Below are positions 1-7,976 of a stretch of DNA of 15,954 bases, piece by piece (position 1 is the first letter of the stretch; every line of letters begins with the position of its first letter). The position numbers and the translations under genes are program-made. The notes under the pieces were generated by a model. It was given only the letters and a program-made list of their open reading frames with translations. It had not been told where the DNA came from and did no database searches. The stretch comes from Candidatus Bathyarchaeota archaeon (GTDB lineage Archaea > Thermoproteota > Bathyarchaeia > 40CM-2-53-6), in contig VBBE01000116.1 of the NCBI GenBank assembly GCA_005884605.1, positions 1 through 15,954 of the forward strand. The letters run 5' to 3'.

Positions 1-179
1 GGCACAGAAACGAAAAGTGCCTATCCTACAGCGAAAAGCAAGCGTTCTAAACACTAGAGCTATCGCACGAACGGGAACCATGACTTTTCGGAAGTTGACT
101 TGAACAGTCCGGGCCAGGATTTTCGTAGCGTTCATAAACCCTCAATCGACGCTCACAGAGCCCAGAGACAACAATCGCT

Positions 180-1388
180 TTGGCGCGCCTTCTCGAGGAC
201 GACGCGAAGAGGCTCCTTGCTAATGCTGGCGTAGCAGTCCCAAAGTCAACCGTTGTGACTGAACCAGAAGAGGCAGAAATCTTCGCTCGGGAGTTGGACC
301 AACCCACCATATTGAAGGCACTTCTTCCGTTCGGCGGGAGGCAGAAGCTCGGTCTGGTGAAGACCGCGGAAACCGCAGAAGAGTGCTCAAGGACGGTGAA
401 GGACCTACTTGGTGCCAGCGTTAATGGCTTTACCGTTGGGAAAGTCCTGGTCGAAGAGCTCATTAAGATTTCACGAGAGCTCTACGCTGCCGTACTGAAT
501 GATACTGCCAGCAGGAGCCCTATCGTTCTGGTGAGTTCGCAGGGAGGAGTCGATGTCCAGGAGATTCATGCGAAATCACCGGAATCATCGGCTTATCAGG
601 TCGTTGACCCCACGGGCCGCCTCGAGCCATTTCGTGCAAGGGAGCTCTGGATTAGGGCGGGGGTCAGGGGGCCATTGCTGGTCGAAGTCACATCGCTCCT
701 CCATCGGATTTTCACGATTTACAGCAACTTCGATGCCACCCTCCTCGAGGTCAATCCAATCGCGATAACGCCGGAGGAGCGTGTTGTAGTGGCCTCCTGC
801 GTTCTTGAGGTGGACGATGACGCATTGTTCAGGCATCCAGAATTGGAGGGTAAGGTAGTCCACGGGCTGGACAGACTATGGAGACCCTTGACCGAGAGGG
901 AGCAGCTCGTTGTTCAGGCTGATCTCGATGAACCGTCGAAAGGCGATGTCCGATACGCGGAATTCGAGGGGGGTGACATCGGCTTCATCTGTGGCGGAGG
1001 AGGAGGAAGCCTCATGCTGCAGGACGCGGTTCGCGCATTCGGTGGAAAGCCGGCAAACTACTCCGAATGGGGTGGGAACCCTTCTGCTCGAAAGATGGAG
1101 ACCCTTACGCGTGTAGTACTTTCCAAGCCAGGCGTCAAAGGCCTTTTGGTCTGTCTGAACATCAGCAACAACACCAGAATCGACACTGCAGCGGGAGCAA
1201 TCACGAAGGTTCTGAAAGAGTCTCGCTTGGACACGAGAAGATTTCCTGTCGTGATAAGACTCGCCGGACTGAGCGATGAATCCGCGAAGGAGGTGGTTGA
1301 GAGCGCCGGTTTTGAATACCACGGAGAGGACTTGACCATGGATGAGTCGGCCCGATTAATCGTTGAGAGAATGAGGAATATTGGATAG
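180..1388 (+). CDS. Acyl-CoA ligase (ADP-forming), succinyl-CoA synthetase beta-like ATP-grasp subunit
   Basis: The 402-residue protein has the SucC layout. An N-terminal ATP-grasp domain includes FGGRQKLGLVK (residues 51-61), equivalent to the GGRGKAGGVK nucleotide loop of SucC. The metal-binding LLEVNP (188-193) and VDDDALFRHPEL (211-222) match the family EINPL and FDDNALFRH motifs. A C-terminal ligase domain starts with a run of five glycines (272-276) and continues GGKPANYSEWGGNP. With the downstream alpha-like subunit it should make an acyl-CoA and ADP + Pi, or the reverse, in the cytoplasm. Where SucC has NIFGGITRCD, this protein has NISNNTRID, so the substrate may not be succinate. TTG at 180 is the only usable start after an in-frame stop at 135. 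The stop overlaps the next gene by 8 bases, as in a coupled operon. Family call is firm; substrate unknown. Confidence 0.85.
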   Translation: MARLLEDDAKRLLANAGVAVPKSTVVTEPEEAEIFARELDQPTILKALLPFGGRQKLGLVKTAETAEECSRTVKDLLGASVNGFTVGKVLVEELIKISRELYAAVLNDTASRSPIVLVSSQGGVDVQEIHAKSPESSAYQVVDPTGRLEPFRARELWIRAGVRGPLLVEVTSLLHRIFTIYSNFDATLLEVNPIAITPEERVVVASCVLEVDDDALFRHPELEGKVVHGLDRLWRPLTEREQLVVQADLDEPSKGDVRYAEFEGGDIGFICGGGGGSLMLQDAVRAFGGKPANYSEWGGNPSARKMETLTRVVLSKPGVKGLLVCLNISNNTRIDTAAGAITKVLKESRLDTRRFPVVIRLAGLSDESAKEVVESAGFEYHGEDLTMDESARLIVERMRNIG

Positions 1389-2292
1389 ATCGCCTGCATC
1401 GTTCAATTCCATCTTGGAGGACTGTCGGGTTCTGATTCAGGGGATAACAGGCGTCGAGGCAGCAGCAGTGGCTAAGCACATGGTCCAGTATGGGACTCGG
1501 GTCGTCGCTGGAGTGAGCCCGGGCAAGGGTGGGCGGACGGTGGAGTCCGTCCCTGTCTATGATTCCGTGGGTGAAGCCGTCGAGCAACACAGGCCGAATG
1601 TCTCGTTGATCTACGTCTCTGCTCCGTTTGTGAGGGACGCATGTCTCGAGGCCGTGGAAGCGGGCATGCCGTTGGTTCTCATCGTAACAGAGAGAGTCCC
1701 GCAGAAGGATACCATGGAAATTATCGCGAGAGCACAATCGAAGGGGTCGCGAATCGTGGGTCCCAACACTGTTGGACTCATCAAGCCGAGTCGAAGACTG
1801 AAGCTGGGTCCGATCGGCGGCGACAGGCCCGAGAGGATTTTCTCTGAAGGTAATGTTAGCATCATCTCGCGGAGTGGAGGGATGAGTGCCGAGACCTCTT
1901 GGATGCTCAAGAGGGAGGGGCTTGGTGTCAGCCTGAACATCGCCATCGGAGGTGACCCGATATTGGGAACAACCATGAAGGAGATGCTGCAGATTTTGGA
2001 GCATGACCCCGAAACAGGTGCCGCCGTTCTATTCTGTGAGCCAGGGGGTGCCATGGAGGAGGAGGTCGCAGAGTTTGTCCGTGGTGGGGAATTCAAGAAG
2101 CCGGTCGTGGCTTACGTGGCAGGCAGATTTACAGAGGAACTGCCTCGAGGTGTGAAGTTCGGGCACGCGGGCGCGATGATACAGAGCAACGCAGGGCTCC
2201 CCTCCACCAAGATGGAGGCTCTCAAGGACGCCGGCGTTCATGTGGCCGAGCGGTATTCTCAGATTCCGAAAATTCTGGAGCACTTGGTATGA
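1381..2292 (+). CDS. Acyl-CoA ligase (ADP-forming), succinyl-CoA synthetase alpha-like subunit
   Basis: The 303-residue protein is SucD-like. Its N-terminal CoA-binding Rossmann domain has GITG (21-24) and AGVSPGKGG (43-51), followed by a ligase domain. The phosphorylated catalytic histidine is expected at His262 in FGHAGAM, matching GHAGAI around E. coli SucD His246. IAIGGDP (187-193) and FCEPGG (218-223) are other family signatures. It would pass phosphate via the His between CoA-bound acyl group and nucleotide on the beta subunit encoded just upstream. Two motifs deviate: SRSGGMSAE (163-171) where SucD has SRSGTL, a variant also seen in ATP-citrate lyase/citryl-CoA synthetase, and GPNTVG (127-132) where SucD has GPNCPG. 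The TTG start at 1381 lies inside the end of the upstream gene, with a GAGG Shine-Dalgarno core at 1373-1376 region. Substrate is not determined. Confidence 0.85.
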   Translation: MDRSPASFNSILEDCRVLIQGITGVEAAAVAKHMVQYGTRVVAGVSPGKGGRTVESVPVYDSVGEAVEQHRPNVSLIYVSAPFVRDACLEAVEAGMPLVLIVTERVPQKDTMEIIARAQSKGSRIVGPNTVGLIKPSRRLKLGPIGGDRPERIFSEGNVSIISRSGGMSAETSWMLKREGLGVSLNIAIGGDPILGTTMKEMLQILEHDPETGAAVLFCEPGGAMEEEVAEFVRGGEFKKPVVAYVAGRFTEELPRGVKFGHAGAMIQSNAGLPSTKMEALKDAGVHVAERYSQIPKILEHLV

Positions 2293-2402
2293 TGCGTCAG
2301 AAAGTGCTCCGCGCACGGCCTTTGTCTGGCGGCCGAGGTTCTCACGCTACGGGAACGGTACTGATTTCCGCATGGCGCTCTGGGAGTTCCTCCACAAATT
2401 CA

Positions 2403-2433
2403 GAAGAGTTCAAACCGGTGGTGGTAACTCTTC
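2403..2433. repeat. Inverted repeat (hairpin) downstream of the acyl-CoA ligase genes
   Basis: GAAGAGTT (2403-2410) and AACTCTTC (2426-2433) form a perfect 8-base-pair stem around a 15-base loop. It lies in the 255-base gap between the alpha-like ligase subunit and the C45 gene, where no convincing coding sequence is visible. It could be a 3' end or processing structure of the upstream transcript. No T-run follows, so the role is uncertain. Confidence 0.4.
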
Positions 2434-2515
2434 AGCACCTAAGATGAAAACTGAATTCATGAGGAGATTCAGGGGCCGACAAGATAATGGCGCCCTTCAA
2501 ACTACTCCAGACAGA

Positions 2516-2523
2516 CTTAAATA
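2516..2523 (+). promoter_or_regulatory. TATA box of the C45 hydrolase gene
   Basis: CTTAAATA is centred about 28 bases before the ATG at 2548. In archaea transcription starts about 25-27 bases after the TATA centre, so the transcript would be leaderless or nearly so. No Shine-Dalgarno sequence precedes the ATG, in agreement. Confidence 0.6.
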
Positions 2524-2547
2524 AGAAGTTCGTGCTCTTAGTAACAA

Positions 2548-3705
2548 ATGGGTTTGAACCTACTCAGTGTCCTTGTGAAAGGGAGTGCCTATGAGAGAGG
2601 TGCCCAACTGGGTCAGAAGGGGGGTCATCTCATCCGTGGCAATAGAGACTACTATTTCACTTCGTGGAAGAAGTATGGAGGACTAGATGAAGAAGCCGTC
2701 TACAAGTTCATGCGCAATTTCGTCGAGCCCATCAAGAATTACGACCCCGAGATTCTGGAGGAGATTCAAGGAATGGCCGACAGTGCCAAACTGACCCTGG
2801 AGGACCTCATGGCGATAAACGCAAGGTACGAGCTTGCCATCTCTAGAATGGGGATCGCTAAACCCACAGGAGAGGCGTGCACATCCCTTGCCGCCACAGG
2901 AGAAGTGACGGCGAATGGCCATACGATTCACGGTCAAAACTGGGATTTCCGGAACCTCGAAAGGTGCATTCTGGTAGAGGAGATCCAAGACAACGGTAAG
3001 CCCAACATTGCTGGAATCACGGAAGCTGGGAGAATGGGAATTCTCGGTTTCAATTCTGCAGGGATAGGCGTGACTGCGAACGGGCTCATATCGCACCGCG
3101 ATTCCGCCGACCACGGCGTTCCTTACTGGATCCTGATTAGGGGTGTCAACAATTCCATCACGTTGGATGGCGCCCTTTCAAGGGTCTTCAAAGCACAAAG
3201 ATCTCTCTCGGGCAACATGATGATTTCTCACGAGGATGGCGAAGTGATTGACTTGGAGATTACCCCCGACAATATCGGAGTGATGTACCCTGAAGAAGGA
3301 ATACTGTCGCACACCAATCATTTCATCGAACTCAGGCATCAGGTCCAAGACCTCTTCAGAACCTCGATTCCTGATTCTCTCATCCGCTCGCACAGGGCCA
3401 TGAAGTTGCTCGCCCGGCGTCGCGGCAAGATCAGAGTCGAGGATTTCAAGGCCGTCTTCACCGACCATTTCAGTTATCCCAACTCAATATGCAGACATGC
3501 AGACCCGAAGGTTGATCCGATGAAAGGCTTCACAACGATAAGTTCACTGATTTACGACCTCAACACAAGGGTCCTGCATTACTCGGTAGAGAATCCATGC
3601 GAACACGGGTATCAGACTTTGAGACCGAAGTCTCTGGCTCCTGACAATGGCAAGATGGAAAGGGCGGTGGTCTCCAAGAGTCGCCAGAAAAGACCAATGA
3701 CCTAG
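2548..3705 (+). CDS. C45-type Ntn hydrolase (acyl-CoA:6-aminopenicillanate acyltransferase-like amidohydrolase)
   Basis: The 385-residue protein fits the peptidase C45/isopenicillin-N acyltransferase-like family, which cleaves or transfers acyl groups at amide bonds. It has an N-terminal SAYERGAQLG segment (13-22), the predicted nucleophile Cys111 in GEACTSLA, the family's GQNWDF segment (129-134), and a beta-sandwich stretch GITEAGRMGILGFNSAG. Family members mature by autocleavage just before the Cys; here the preceding residue is Ala110 rather than the Gly of the fungal enzyme. No signal peptide is visible, so it should act in the cytoplasm. It has its own TATA box, and the importer permease starts 52 bases after its stop, suggesting it processes an imported compound. 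The true substrate cannot be read from sequence; penicillin chemistry is unlikely. Confidence 0.75.
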   Translation: MGLNLLSVLVKGSAYERGAQLGQKGGHLIRGNRDYYFTSWKKYGGLDEEAVYKFMRNFVEPIKNYDPEILEEIQGMADSAKLTLEDLMAINARYELAISRMGIAKPTGEACTSLAATGEVTANGHTIHGQNWDFRNLERCILVEEIQDNGKPNIAGITEAGRMGILGFNSAGIGVTANGLISHRDSADHGVPYWILIRGVNNSITLDGALSRVFKAQRSLSGNMMISHEDGEVIDLEITPDNIGVMYPEEGILSHTNHFIELRHQVQDLFRTSIPDSLIRSHRAMKLLARRRGKIRVEDFKAVFTDHFSYPNSICRHADPKVDPMKGFTTISSLIYDLNTRVLHYSVENPCEHGYQTLRPKSLAPDNGKMERAVVSKSRQKRPMT

Positions 3706-3706
3706 T

Positions 3707-3714
3707 CTTAAGTA
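3707..3714 (+). promoter_or_regulatory. Possible TATA box of the permease operon
   Basis: CTTAAGTA lies just after the C45 stop codon and about 47 bases before the ATG at 3758. That would give a short untranslated leader of about 20 bases. It is a weaker match than the boxes at 2516 and 7945. Read-through from the C45 promoter is also possible. Confidence 0.35.
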
Positions 3715-3757
3715 GCCCCTAGCTGTAGCGCAATCACCCATTCCAGAGCGCTACGGG

Positions 3758-4732
3758 ATGAACGTGAATTCGAGCAGGCTGAGGAAGAGAATCAGGGACT
3801 CCATCCTCATATTATTCCTTGTAGTACTTGTTGTCGCCTTTGCCATAGGTTCTTCTGGCTTCCTCCGTCCCTCGAACATCGTCTCGATTCTTTCGAATTT
3901 TTCGGTGCTGTTGATACTGTCGCTAGGTATAAGCTGGGTCGTCATGGCGGGGTCGCTCGACATATCTCAGGCGGGGATCGCTGGTTTGGTTGGGATCCTG
4001 ATAGGACTGATTCTTCCCGTTATTGGCTATGGTGCCATCGCCGTTGGGATACTGGTGGGAGCAGGATTTGGATCCCTGAACGGCCTGATCTTCACCAAGG
4101 CACGGATTCCTTCCTTCCTCGTTACCCTTGGCACTCTGTTCGTGACGACCGGACTTGAGAAGTACTTAGCAGTAACTGCGCATGTTCTCACCAATGGCAT
4201 ACCGATCGAGGGAAGACTCGACGTCTTCCTTCCGACGATACCCCTTCTGAACGTCCCAAGAAGCTTCTCGCTTTTCTACTGGGCGGCTGGTGAAAGCATT
4301 CTGTTCTACATGATCTCGCAGAAGACAAGGTTCGGACTAAGGATCTATGCCATTGGCTCGAGCGCAAGTTCCACTCTGCTGTACGGTATCAATGTGACAG
4401 GTTACCAGGTCCTGGTCTTCGGATTGAGTGGCGCAATCTCTGCTGTGGCGGGCTTCCTGTACCTCCCCTACCTGAACACAGCGAGTCCGACTTTCACAGA
4501 CTCCTTGACCTTCGTCACGTTGGCAGCAGTAGTTTTGGGCGGAACTGCTCTCGCTGGTGGTGTCGGCGGCTTTCACAGGACAGTCATTGGGGCCCTCATC
4601 CTGAGCATCATCAACAACGGACTTACCGTCATGGGATTGGACGCGCTTGCGCTCTTCGTAGTGCAGGGTGTGATAATAATCATCGCGGCGGTCGCGGTGT
4701 CGAGGGGCATCAAGACGGGCATCATCCAATGA
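3758..4732 (+). CDS. ABC importer permease 1, ribose/CUT2 type (RbsC-like)
   Basis: The 324-residue integral membrane protein has about eight to ten hydrophobic segments and belongs to the BPD_transp_2 (RbsC/branched-chain-like) permease family. Diagnostic stretches are GSLNGLIFTKARIPSFLVTLGTLF in the centre, close to the GxxNGxxxxxxxIPPFIVTLGT signature of RbsC, and a glycine-rich LGGTALAGGVGGFHRTVIGAL near the C-terminus. It forms the translocation pore with the second permease encoded 15 bases downstream and the ATPase after that. Such transporters take up pentoses, other monosaccharides, nucleosides or AI-2-like compounds; which one cannot be told here. The ATG at 3758 directly precedes MNVNSSRLRKR, a short basic cytoplasmic tail before the first membrane helix, which supports the start. 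Confidence 0.85.
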   Translation: MNVNSSRLRKRIRDSILILFLVVLVVAFAIGSSGFLRPSNIVSILSNFSVLLILSLGISWVVMAGSLDISQAGIAGLVGILIGLILPVIGYGAIAVGILVGAGFGSLNGLIFTKARIPSFLVTLGTLFVTTGLEKYLAVTAHVLTNGIPIEGRLDVFLPTIPLLNVPRSFSLFYWAAGESILFYMISQKTRFGLRIYAIGSSASSTLLYGINVTGYQVLVFGLSGAISAVAGFLYLPYLNTASPTFTDSLTFVTLAAVVLGGTALAGGVGGFHRTVIGALILSIINNGLTVMGLDALALFVVQGVIIIIAAVAVSRGIKTGIIQ

Positions 4733-4739
4733 GGTTGAT
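4731..4739 (+). promoter_or_regulatory. Shine-Dalgarno sequence setting a TTG start
   Basis: GAGGTTGAT overlaps the TGA stop of permease 1 and ends 8 bases before the TTG at 4748. It resembles the archaeal 16S-complementary GGAGGTGATC. It decides the TTG start for permease 2 and shows that internal operon genes use Shine-Dalgarno initiation while promoter-proximal genes appear leaderless. Confidence 0.6.
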
Positions 4740-4747
4740 GTATTGAT

Positions 4748-5701
4748 TTGTTGAAACTCGGCGGGAGAAGGCTACAGGAGAGGCTTATCGTTTCGAACCT
4801 CGGACTGCTGATCGGGATGATAGTCTTGTTCTCTGTCGCGAGCCCCGGTTTTCTCTCGGTTCGAGGTATTATCGTCATCCAGCTCACTTTGGTCCCAATT
4901 CTACTGCTCGCTGTGGGCGAGACCTTCGTCCTGATGGCCCGTTCCTTCGATCTGTCAATTGGAAGCATCTACATCCTGACAAGCGTCTTCACTGCGCTCT
5001 TTGCATCGCAGCTCGGACCCGTTGCTATACTAGTCGGGCCAGCGACCGGAGCAATCTTCGGCCTGATGAATGGCATGGTCTTTAAGTTCGGAAGAATCCC
5101 TTCTTTCATCGCGACGCTTGCAACCATGATAATTTATCAAGGAGTGGCCCAGATCGTCGTGACGGGACAGTACTATCTCTTCGCTACCGAGGAGAGCTTC
5201 CGGGCAATTGCGATCTCCTTCGTTGCAAGTGTCATACCGCTCATGATGGTCTGGGCAATGATTCTGACTGTCTTCTTCATCTTCGTGGCTCTTAAAACAA
5301 AGTTCGGCCGCGTAGTCTATTCGATTGGAGCAAACTACGAGGCAACACGGTTCTCGGGCATCAATGTGATGAAGTATCAGCTTGCGGCATTCGCCATAAG
5401 CGGTTTCCTCGCAGGCGTTGCAGGGGGTCTTGCCGCCGCACAACAGGGAGGCGCCTCCGCCCTCCCATACCCCATCCTCCTGCCCGCTGTCGCGGCAGCG
5501 ACAATCGCCGGGACGCCGATCACCGGAGGGGCAGGCGGACCACACAGGGCCCTCCTTGGCGCGTTGATGCTGGCTGTCTTGACAACAGGACTGAACGTCA
5601 ATGCAGTCGAGACCAACCTCAAGACTCTAATCTTCGGGATAGTAGTGATAATCGCAATCTATCTGACGACAGACCGGAGGGTCGTACATCTCATCAAGTG
5701 A
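4748..5701 (+). CDS. ABC importer permease 2, ribose/CUT2 type (RbsC-like)
   Basis: The 317-residue polytopic membrane protein is homologous in layout to permease 1. It has ATGAIFGLMNGMVFKFGRIPSFIATLATM in the centre, matching the family NG...RIPSFIATL signature, and AGTPITGGAGGPHRALLGAL near the C-terminus. Having two different permeases means the pore is a heterodimer rather than the RbsC homodimer of E. coli. It starts at TTG 4748, preceded by a strong Shine-Dalgarno sequence, 15 bases after the permease 1 stop. The ATPase gene follows after 6 bases. The TTG-TTG start doublet leaves a one-codon uncertainty. Confidence 0.85.
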   Translation: MLKLGGRRLQERLIVSNLGLLIGMIVLFSVASPGFLSVRGIIVIQLTLVPILLLAVGETFVLMARSFDLSIGSIYILTSVFTALFASQLGPVAILVGPATGAIFGLMNGMVFKFGRIPSFIATLATMIIYQGVAQIVVTGQYYLFATEESFRAIAISFVASVIPLMMVWAMILTVFFIFVALKTKFGRVVYSIGANYEATRFSGINVMKYQLAAFAISGFLAGVAGGLAAAQQGGASALPYPILLPAVAAATIAGTPITGGAGGPHRALLGALMLAVLTTGLNVNAVETNLKTLIFGIVVIIAIYLTTDRRVVHLIK

Positions 5702-5707
5702 TGGGAT

Positions 5708-7240
5708 TTGGCTAGCTCGAGTGGTGAGGTACTGGAGCTGACAGCTGAGGGTATCGTGAAGAGGTTCGGAGATTTCGTCGCCCTCGACAACGTGAGTCTT
5801 GACCTTAGGGTGGGCGAGGTCTTGGGGGTCGTGGGTCAGAACGGCTCTGGAAAATCGACCCTGATGAAGGTATTGATAGGAGCACAGAAGCCTGACGCTG
5901 GAAGAATTCAACTCAGGGGCAGGCCATTTTCGCCGAAGAACCCGCACGACGCAGAGTCGCAAGGAATCTCGATGGTTTACCAGGACGGTGCATTGGTCCC
6001 TGACTTGAAGGTTTACCAGTACGTCTATCTCGGGCGGGAAGTCACCCGCGGCACCATATTGCACTCGCGCGGCATGAGGGACAAGACATCGGAACTGCTG
6101 GAAAATCTCAAGATTCCCTGCTCTTCTGATGATTTCATCCGTGACCTCAGCCCTGCGACCCAGAGGATGGTCTCCATTGCGAAAGCTTCCCTCGGTATGA
6201 TCACCGGAGAGAACAAGAGTGATGAGAGGATCATCATTCTAGACGAACCTACTGCTCAACTGAGTTCGACAGAGCGTTCCATCGTCTTTGACAAAGTTCG
6301 CGAATGGAAGAAGCGTGTCTCATTCGTCATAATTTCGCATCTTCTCCAAGAGCTGATAGAGATATCCGACAGGATGACTGTCATACGAGACGGGAAGAAT
6401 GTCGGGACCCTAGACCTTCACGAAAAGTCGGTAAGCGCGGCTGAGCTGCATAAGCTGATAATGGGTAGGGAGAGGCGGGACATAGTCGTAAGGAGAAACG
6501 CCTCCTTGACCAAAGTCCTAGAAGTTGAACTTGCAAAGCAGCGAGTATTCGATGTCTCTTTCTCTTTGGGAGAAGGAGAGATCGTCGGCTTTTACGGGAC
6601 AATTGGCTCCGGCGTACGGGAATTAGGCATGGCTCTGATCGGCTCACTCAGGATAGACAGAGGGGTCCTGAAGAAAGGCGGCAAGTCGTTGGGAGGGAGT
6701 ATTGCTGCTCGTGTTAGGATGGGGATAGGCTACCTTACAGGTGATCACGCATCGCAACTGAACATTGAATGGTCTGTTCAGAGAAACATCTCTCTTTCCA
6801 ACTGGGACAAAATACTTACTAGATTCTTGAAACTGGCAATGATAGATTCGCGGAAGGAAAGGCAGTTGGCTGAAGAGTACATGAAGTTGACGAACATTGC
6901 ACCTCCCAATCCAGATGCGATATGCATGTCCCTGAGCGGTGGAAACAAGCAGAAGGTCATTCTTGCAAGATGGTTGGCGAAGGAACCCGACATCTTGGTC
7001 TTGGATAACCCCACCGCAGGTGTGGACGTCGGCACTAGGGAGGAATTCTACAGGCTCTTGGCGAACAGCGCCGCGAGCGGCAAGAGTTTCATACTGATAA
7101 GCGAGGACTTGGACGAGCTATCGACCCTCTGTTCAAAGTTGCATCTGATGAAAGACGGCAAGATTGTCAGAAGTCTCGCCAGCGCAGCCCTGGAAAACCT
7201 GGGCGACGAAGATATTCGTCAGATAATCAAGGGCCTCTAG
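5708..7240 (+). CDS. ABC importer ATPase with two nucleotide-binding domains (RbsA-like)
   Basis: The 510-residue protein fuses two ABC domains, as in RbsA/MglA, and energises the two permeases encoded just upstream. Domain 1 has Walker A GQNGSGKST (43-51), Q-loop YQDG (91-94), a degenerate signature LSPATQRMV (147-155), Walker B ILDE with catalytic Glu180, and switch His211. Domain 2 has a degenerate Walker A GTIGSGVRE (297-305) lacking the Lys, a canonical signature LSGGNKQK (409-416), and Walker B VLDNP where Asn434 replaces the catalytic Glu. The switch His is also missing (SED, 465-467). One complete ATP site therefore pairs domain 1 Walker motifs with the domain 2 signature, the usual asymmetry of this family. 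The TTG start at 5708 lies 6 bases after the permease 2 stop, with a GTGATGGGA Shine-Dalgarno-like stretch overlapping that stop. Confidence 0.9.
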   Translation: MASSSGEVLELTAEGIVKRFGDFVALDNVSLDLRVGEVLGVVGQNGSGKSTLMKVLIGAQKPDAGRIQLRGRPFSPKNPHDAESQGISMVYQDGALVPDLKVYQYVYLGREVTRGTILHSRGMRDKTSELLENLKIPCSSDDFIRDLSPATQRMVSIAKASLGMITGENKSDERIIILDEPTAQLSSTERSIVFDKVREWKKRVSFVIISHLLQELIEISDRMTVIRDGKNVGTLDLHEKSVSAAELHKLIMGRERRDIVVRRNASLTKVLEVELAKQRVFDVSFSLGEGEIVGFYGTIGSGVRELGMALIGSLRIDRGVLKKGGKSLGGSIAARVRMGIGYLTGDHASQLNIEWSVQRNISLSNWDKILTRFLKLAMIDSRKERQLAEEYMKLTNIAPPNPDAICMSLSGGNKQKVILARWLAKEPDILVLDNPTAGVDVGTREEFYRLLANSAASGKSFILISEDLDELSTLCSKLHLMKDGKIVRSLASAALENLGDEDIRQIIKGL

Positions 7241-7308
7241 TGACAATAACATTCCGTTTCTTTCATCCATCTTGTCTGGCTGATGACGTTACGATAACAT
7301 CTCCAAAA

Positions 7309-7933
7309 GGAGTCTTTTCAAGTCCCCGATGCCTCCCTGAGGTGATGATACCAGAGCATGAAGAGGTCGATAAAGGATTGGAGATTAAGCCCCTCTGAGA
7401 GGTTGTTGTAGAAGCGTCCCGTCCTCTCCTTCATCTCTTGAAGAGCCTCTCCATGACGTTCCCGCACCCGAACGTCACGTGGAGCCATGGTTGCCTGCGA
7501 TTGAGAGGCCGCGGGTACCATGAACCTCCGTCCGCCAGCACGACAGCCTTCCCAATGCACGTATCGAGGACCCTCTTGACAAATGCGATGGTGTTGGTGT
7601 ACGACGTTCAGTATGATGCATAGACAGTCTGAAGCTCCGGGTATCTGCATCTATCGCAGTCCAAACGAATACCTGCCTCCCACTTATCTTGAGCTTGGTC
7701 TCATCATCGCCACGATCTTCTTCTCCTTCCGGGGGACACGAGATGATCCCTTCAGTGCAATGCACATCTGCAAACAGATGCATAAGTCGCACCTATCCTC
7801 CCTGCCTTGTACGTCATCGAGCGATAGGATGGTCCAGACAAGTACAGCGGTCAGGCAAGTACCTTGCTCCTCAGAGGTCGCTTGTTCCTCTTGAAGACGT
7901 GCGCATCCTAGACGTCTTTCAGGAGAACACTCC
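7309..7933 (-). mobile_element. Decayed IS6-like insertion sequence (about 625 bases)
   Basis: A transposase remnant fills nearly the whole interval. Candidate imperfect terminal inverted repeats match at 10 of 14 positions: GGAGTCTTTTCAAG at 7309-7322 and, read on the minus strand, GGAGTGTTCTCCTG at 7933-7920. The stop of the transposase frame falls inside the left repeat, as expected for a compact element. I see no target-site duplication. The element separates the permease/ATPase genes from the substrate-binding protein gene. The exact ends are uncertain. Confidence 0.5.
7318..7922 (-). pseudogene. IS6/IS240-like DDE transposase pseudogene
   Basis: Read on the minus strand, transposase homology is spread over different frames. 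The N-terminal part reads FKRNKRPLRSKVLA, an in-frame TGA, then PLYLSGPSYRSMTYKAGRIG and a helix-turn-helix-like ATYASVCR. A shift leads to the first catalytic Asp in DDETKLKISGRQVFVWTAID. A second shift leads to AFVKRVLDTCIGKAVVLADG with the second Asp, then the likely catalytic Glu in NVMERLFK. A third shift gives KERTGRFYNNLSEGLN and LFMLWYHHLRE, the conserved end. A stop codon (7908-7910) also precedes FKRNK. With at least two in-frame stops and three frameshifts it cannot make transposase. Length (about 200 codons) and the DETK/LADGG/RFYNN motifs fit archaeal IS6-type elements. The family call is from memory of motifs; the decay is directly visible. Confidence 0.75.
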
Positions 7934-7944
7934 TGTATGTAAGG

Positions 7945-7952
7945 GTTAAATA
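7945..7952 (+). promoter_or_regulatory. TATA box of the substrate-binding protein gene
   Basis: GTTAAATA is centred about 28 bases before the TTG at 7977, the same spacing as for the C45 gene, and predicts a leaderless transcript. It lies about 12 bases outside the right end of the insertion sequence. The binding protein therefore has its own promoter, separate from the permease/ATPase operon. Confidence 0.6.
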
Positions 7953-7976
7953 AGGTTCAAGACTATCAACTCCAAA

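Noticed and set aside
1..57. Possible 3' end of an upstream gene, and a GGCAC/GTGCC hairpin at 1-21
   Set aside because: All three plus frames are open for only a few codons and none shows a motif, so an upstream gene end cannot be supported. The hairpin has only five base pairs.
47..463. Minus-strand open frame of 138 codons opposite the start of the acyl-CoA ligase beta gene
   Set aside because: Low-complexity Ser/Thr/Arg composition with no family signature; it is antisense to a clearly conserved gene.
1201..2004. Minus-strand open frame of 267 codons
   Set aside because: It is antisense to both acyl-CoA ligase genes, which carry the catalytic motifs; its His/Arg/Pro-rich translation has no recognisable domain.
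2240..2524. Plus-strand 94-codon frame between the ligase genes and the C45 gene
   Set aside because: It begins inside the ligase alpha gene, has no family motif, and extends into the TATA box of the next gene.
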